Below the pieces are notes generated by a model. The model saw nothing but the letters and a program-made list of their open reading frames with translations, made no database searches and was not told where the DNA came from. From JANWHF01 sp036276235 (GTDB taxonomy: Bacteria > Planctomycetota > Phycisphaerae > Tepidisphaerales > Tepidisphaeraceae): a stretch of 7,056 bases of DNA. The DNA is taken from positions 1 through 7,056 of the forward strand of contig DATBDZ010000167.1 in the NCBI GenBank assembly GCA_036276235.1, written 5' to 3'. The first letter of the stretch is position 1; each line of letters starts with the position of its first letter. Shown here in pieces: positions 6,079-7,056 of the stretch. The position numbers and the translations under genes are program-made.

Positions 6079-6933
6079 TCATTCGGCCGTCGTTCCCGAG
6101 AAGACTTCCGCAGCCGGTCCGGTCATGTAGACGCAATTATCCGATTCACGCCATTCGAGGGAGAGATCGCCGCCGGGGAGGTGGGCGAGGATTTTTCTTG
6201 CCGAGCGGCCGGTGAGCACGCCGGCGACGCAGACGGCGCAGGCGCCGGTTCCGCAGGCGAGAGTGATGCCGCTGCCGCGCTCCCAGGTGCGCATCGTGAC
6301 TTCGCCGGGCGAATGCACCTGCACCCAATGCGCGTTGATGCGGCGAGGAAACGCCTTGTGATTCTCGACGATCGGGCCGACGCGCGAAAGATCAATTGAC
6401 TTTACATCTGATGTGTACATCACCGCATGCGGGTTGCCCATTGAGACGAGAGCCGCGTCGAGCAGCTCATTGGCCTGGTTGATCGAGAAACGAAATTCGT
6501 GCTCGCGCGATCCCTTCACAAGCTTCTCGCGATCGACCGGAATCTTCGGCAGATCGAGAATTGGCTCGCCCATGTCGACGGTAACCCGAAAGATCTTGCC
6601 ATCGGTCCCCGCTTCAAGCGCCAGCGTGAGAATCCCCCTGCCGGTTTCGACTTTCATTGGGTTGGCCTTGGCAAGGCCATGATCGAAGGCATATTTGGCG
6701 ACGCAGCGCACGCCGTTGCCGCACATCTCGGCTTCACTGCCGTCGGCGTTGAACATTCGCATGCGCACGTCCGCCTTCTCACTGGGGAGGATGAGGATCA
6801 GCCCGTCGCCGCCGATGCCGAAATGGCGATCGGAAATCTTCCGCGAAACGGCAGACGGATCATCGACTTTCTCGGAGAAGCCGTTGATGTAAATGTAGTC
6901 GTTGCCCAGCCCGTGCATTTTCGTGAAACGCAT
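6079..6933 (-). CDS. dapF: Diaminopimelate epimerase
   Basis: DapF interconverts LL- and meso-diaminopimelate in the cytoplasm, supplying lysine synthesis and peptidoglycan cross-linking. The 284-residue product has the usual length and both pseudo-symmetric halves. It starts with FTKMHGLGNDY (N11), then RHFGIGGDGL, then NADGSEAEMCGNGVRC with catalytic C71. The second half has MGNPHAV (N168) and ERGSGITLACGTGACA with E218, R219 and the second catalytic C227. All substrate and catalytic residues expected for the family are present. The ATG at 6933 gives the canonical DapF beginning; a TTG at 6969 would add 12 atypical residues. No Shine-Dalgarno site precedes 6933, but a TATCCT hexamer lies 6 bases upstream of the ATG. 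No other lysine-pathway gene is visible, and the gene converges on the cardiolipin synthase gene. Confidence 0.95.
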   Translation of the reverse strand: MRFTKMHGLGNDYIYINGFSEKVDDPSAVSRKISDRHFGIGGDGLILILPSEKADVRMRMFNADGSEAEMCGNGVRCVAKYAFDHGLAKANPMKVETGRGILTLALEAGTDGKIFRVTVDMGEPILDLPKIPVDREKLVKGSREHEFRFSINQANELLDAALVSMGNPHAVMYTSDVKSIDLSRVGPIVENHKAFPRRINAHWVQVHSPGEVTMRTWERGSGITLACGTGACAVCVAGVLTGRSARKILAHLPGGDLSLEWRESDNCVYMTGPAAEVFSGTTAE

Positions 6934-6995
6934 GGGATAAGGATACGCGGGGATTGCTGTGAAGGCCAAGTATGACGCGGCAAAACATCTGAGAA

Positions 6996-7023
6996 CCCTC
7001 TCCCCTGTACTCAGGGGAGAGGG
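6996..7023. repeat. Perfect inverted repeat, 12-base arms, TACT loop
   Basis: CCCTCTCCCCTG (6996-7007) pairs exactly with CAGGGGAGAGGG (7012-7023) around a 4-base loop. The downstream sequence continues as CAGGGTGAGGGG, a pyrimidine/purine-strand pattern seen in intergenic repeats of many bacterial genomes. It lies about 60 bases upstream of the dapF start and could be a stem in its leader, the end of a gene beyond the window, or one copy of a dispersed element. Confidence 0.75.
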
Positions 7024-7056
7024 CAGGGTGAGGGGACAGCGTGTCGCGATATGGCG

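Noticed and set aside
5988..6215. Short plus-strand frame starting MKNEKWRM
   Set aside because: It is the translation of the AT-rich heptamer hairpin followed by sequence antisense to dapF.

Overview
The window looks like a piece of chromosome from a moderately GC-rich bacterium (about 60% GC by eye). A planctomycete, or a relative from soil or fresh water, is my best guess. The reasons are the malate dehydrogenase sequence style, an Mrp ATPase with an N-terminal MIP18 domain, an Uma2-type nuclease gene, weak or absent Shine-Dalgarno sites at several starts, and many palindromic intergenic repeats. This is judged from remembered family patterns, not from a search.

Layout. The minus strand carries mdh at the left edge (malate dehydrogenase, cut off by the window start). 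A gene-free stretch of about 510 bases follows, filled in its right half by nested palindromic repeats. Next comes a tight minus-strand group, read right to left: an Mrp/ApbC-type Fe-S cluster carrier ATPase, an Uma2-family PD-(D/E)XK nuclease, and an RtcB-family RNA ligase. The gaps between these are about 43 and 15 bases, so co-transcription is likely. A plus-strand gene for a ClsB-like cardiolipin synthase (two HKD motifs) diverges from the ATPase gene. It converges on a minus-strand dapF (diaminopimelate epimerase). A long AT-rich hairpin built of 7-base repeats sits between the two convergent stop codons and may terminate both. The right edge holds a perfect 12-base-arm hairpin upstream of dapF.

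Function. Most genes are core housekeeping: TCA cycle, Fe-S assembly, membrane phospholipid, and lysine/peptidoglycan precursor. RtcB and Uma2 add possible RNA-repair and DNA-nuclease functions. I see no CRISPR array, tRNA, rRNA, prophage or clear defence island. The most interesting signal is in the non-coding DNA: a 160-base hairpin element appears to have inserted into one arm of a different palindromic repeat and duplicated a 2-base AG target. A second point of interest is that the Mrp ATPase lacks the usual C-terminal CxxC cluster-binding pair.
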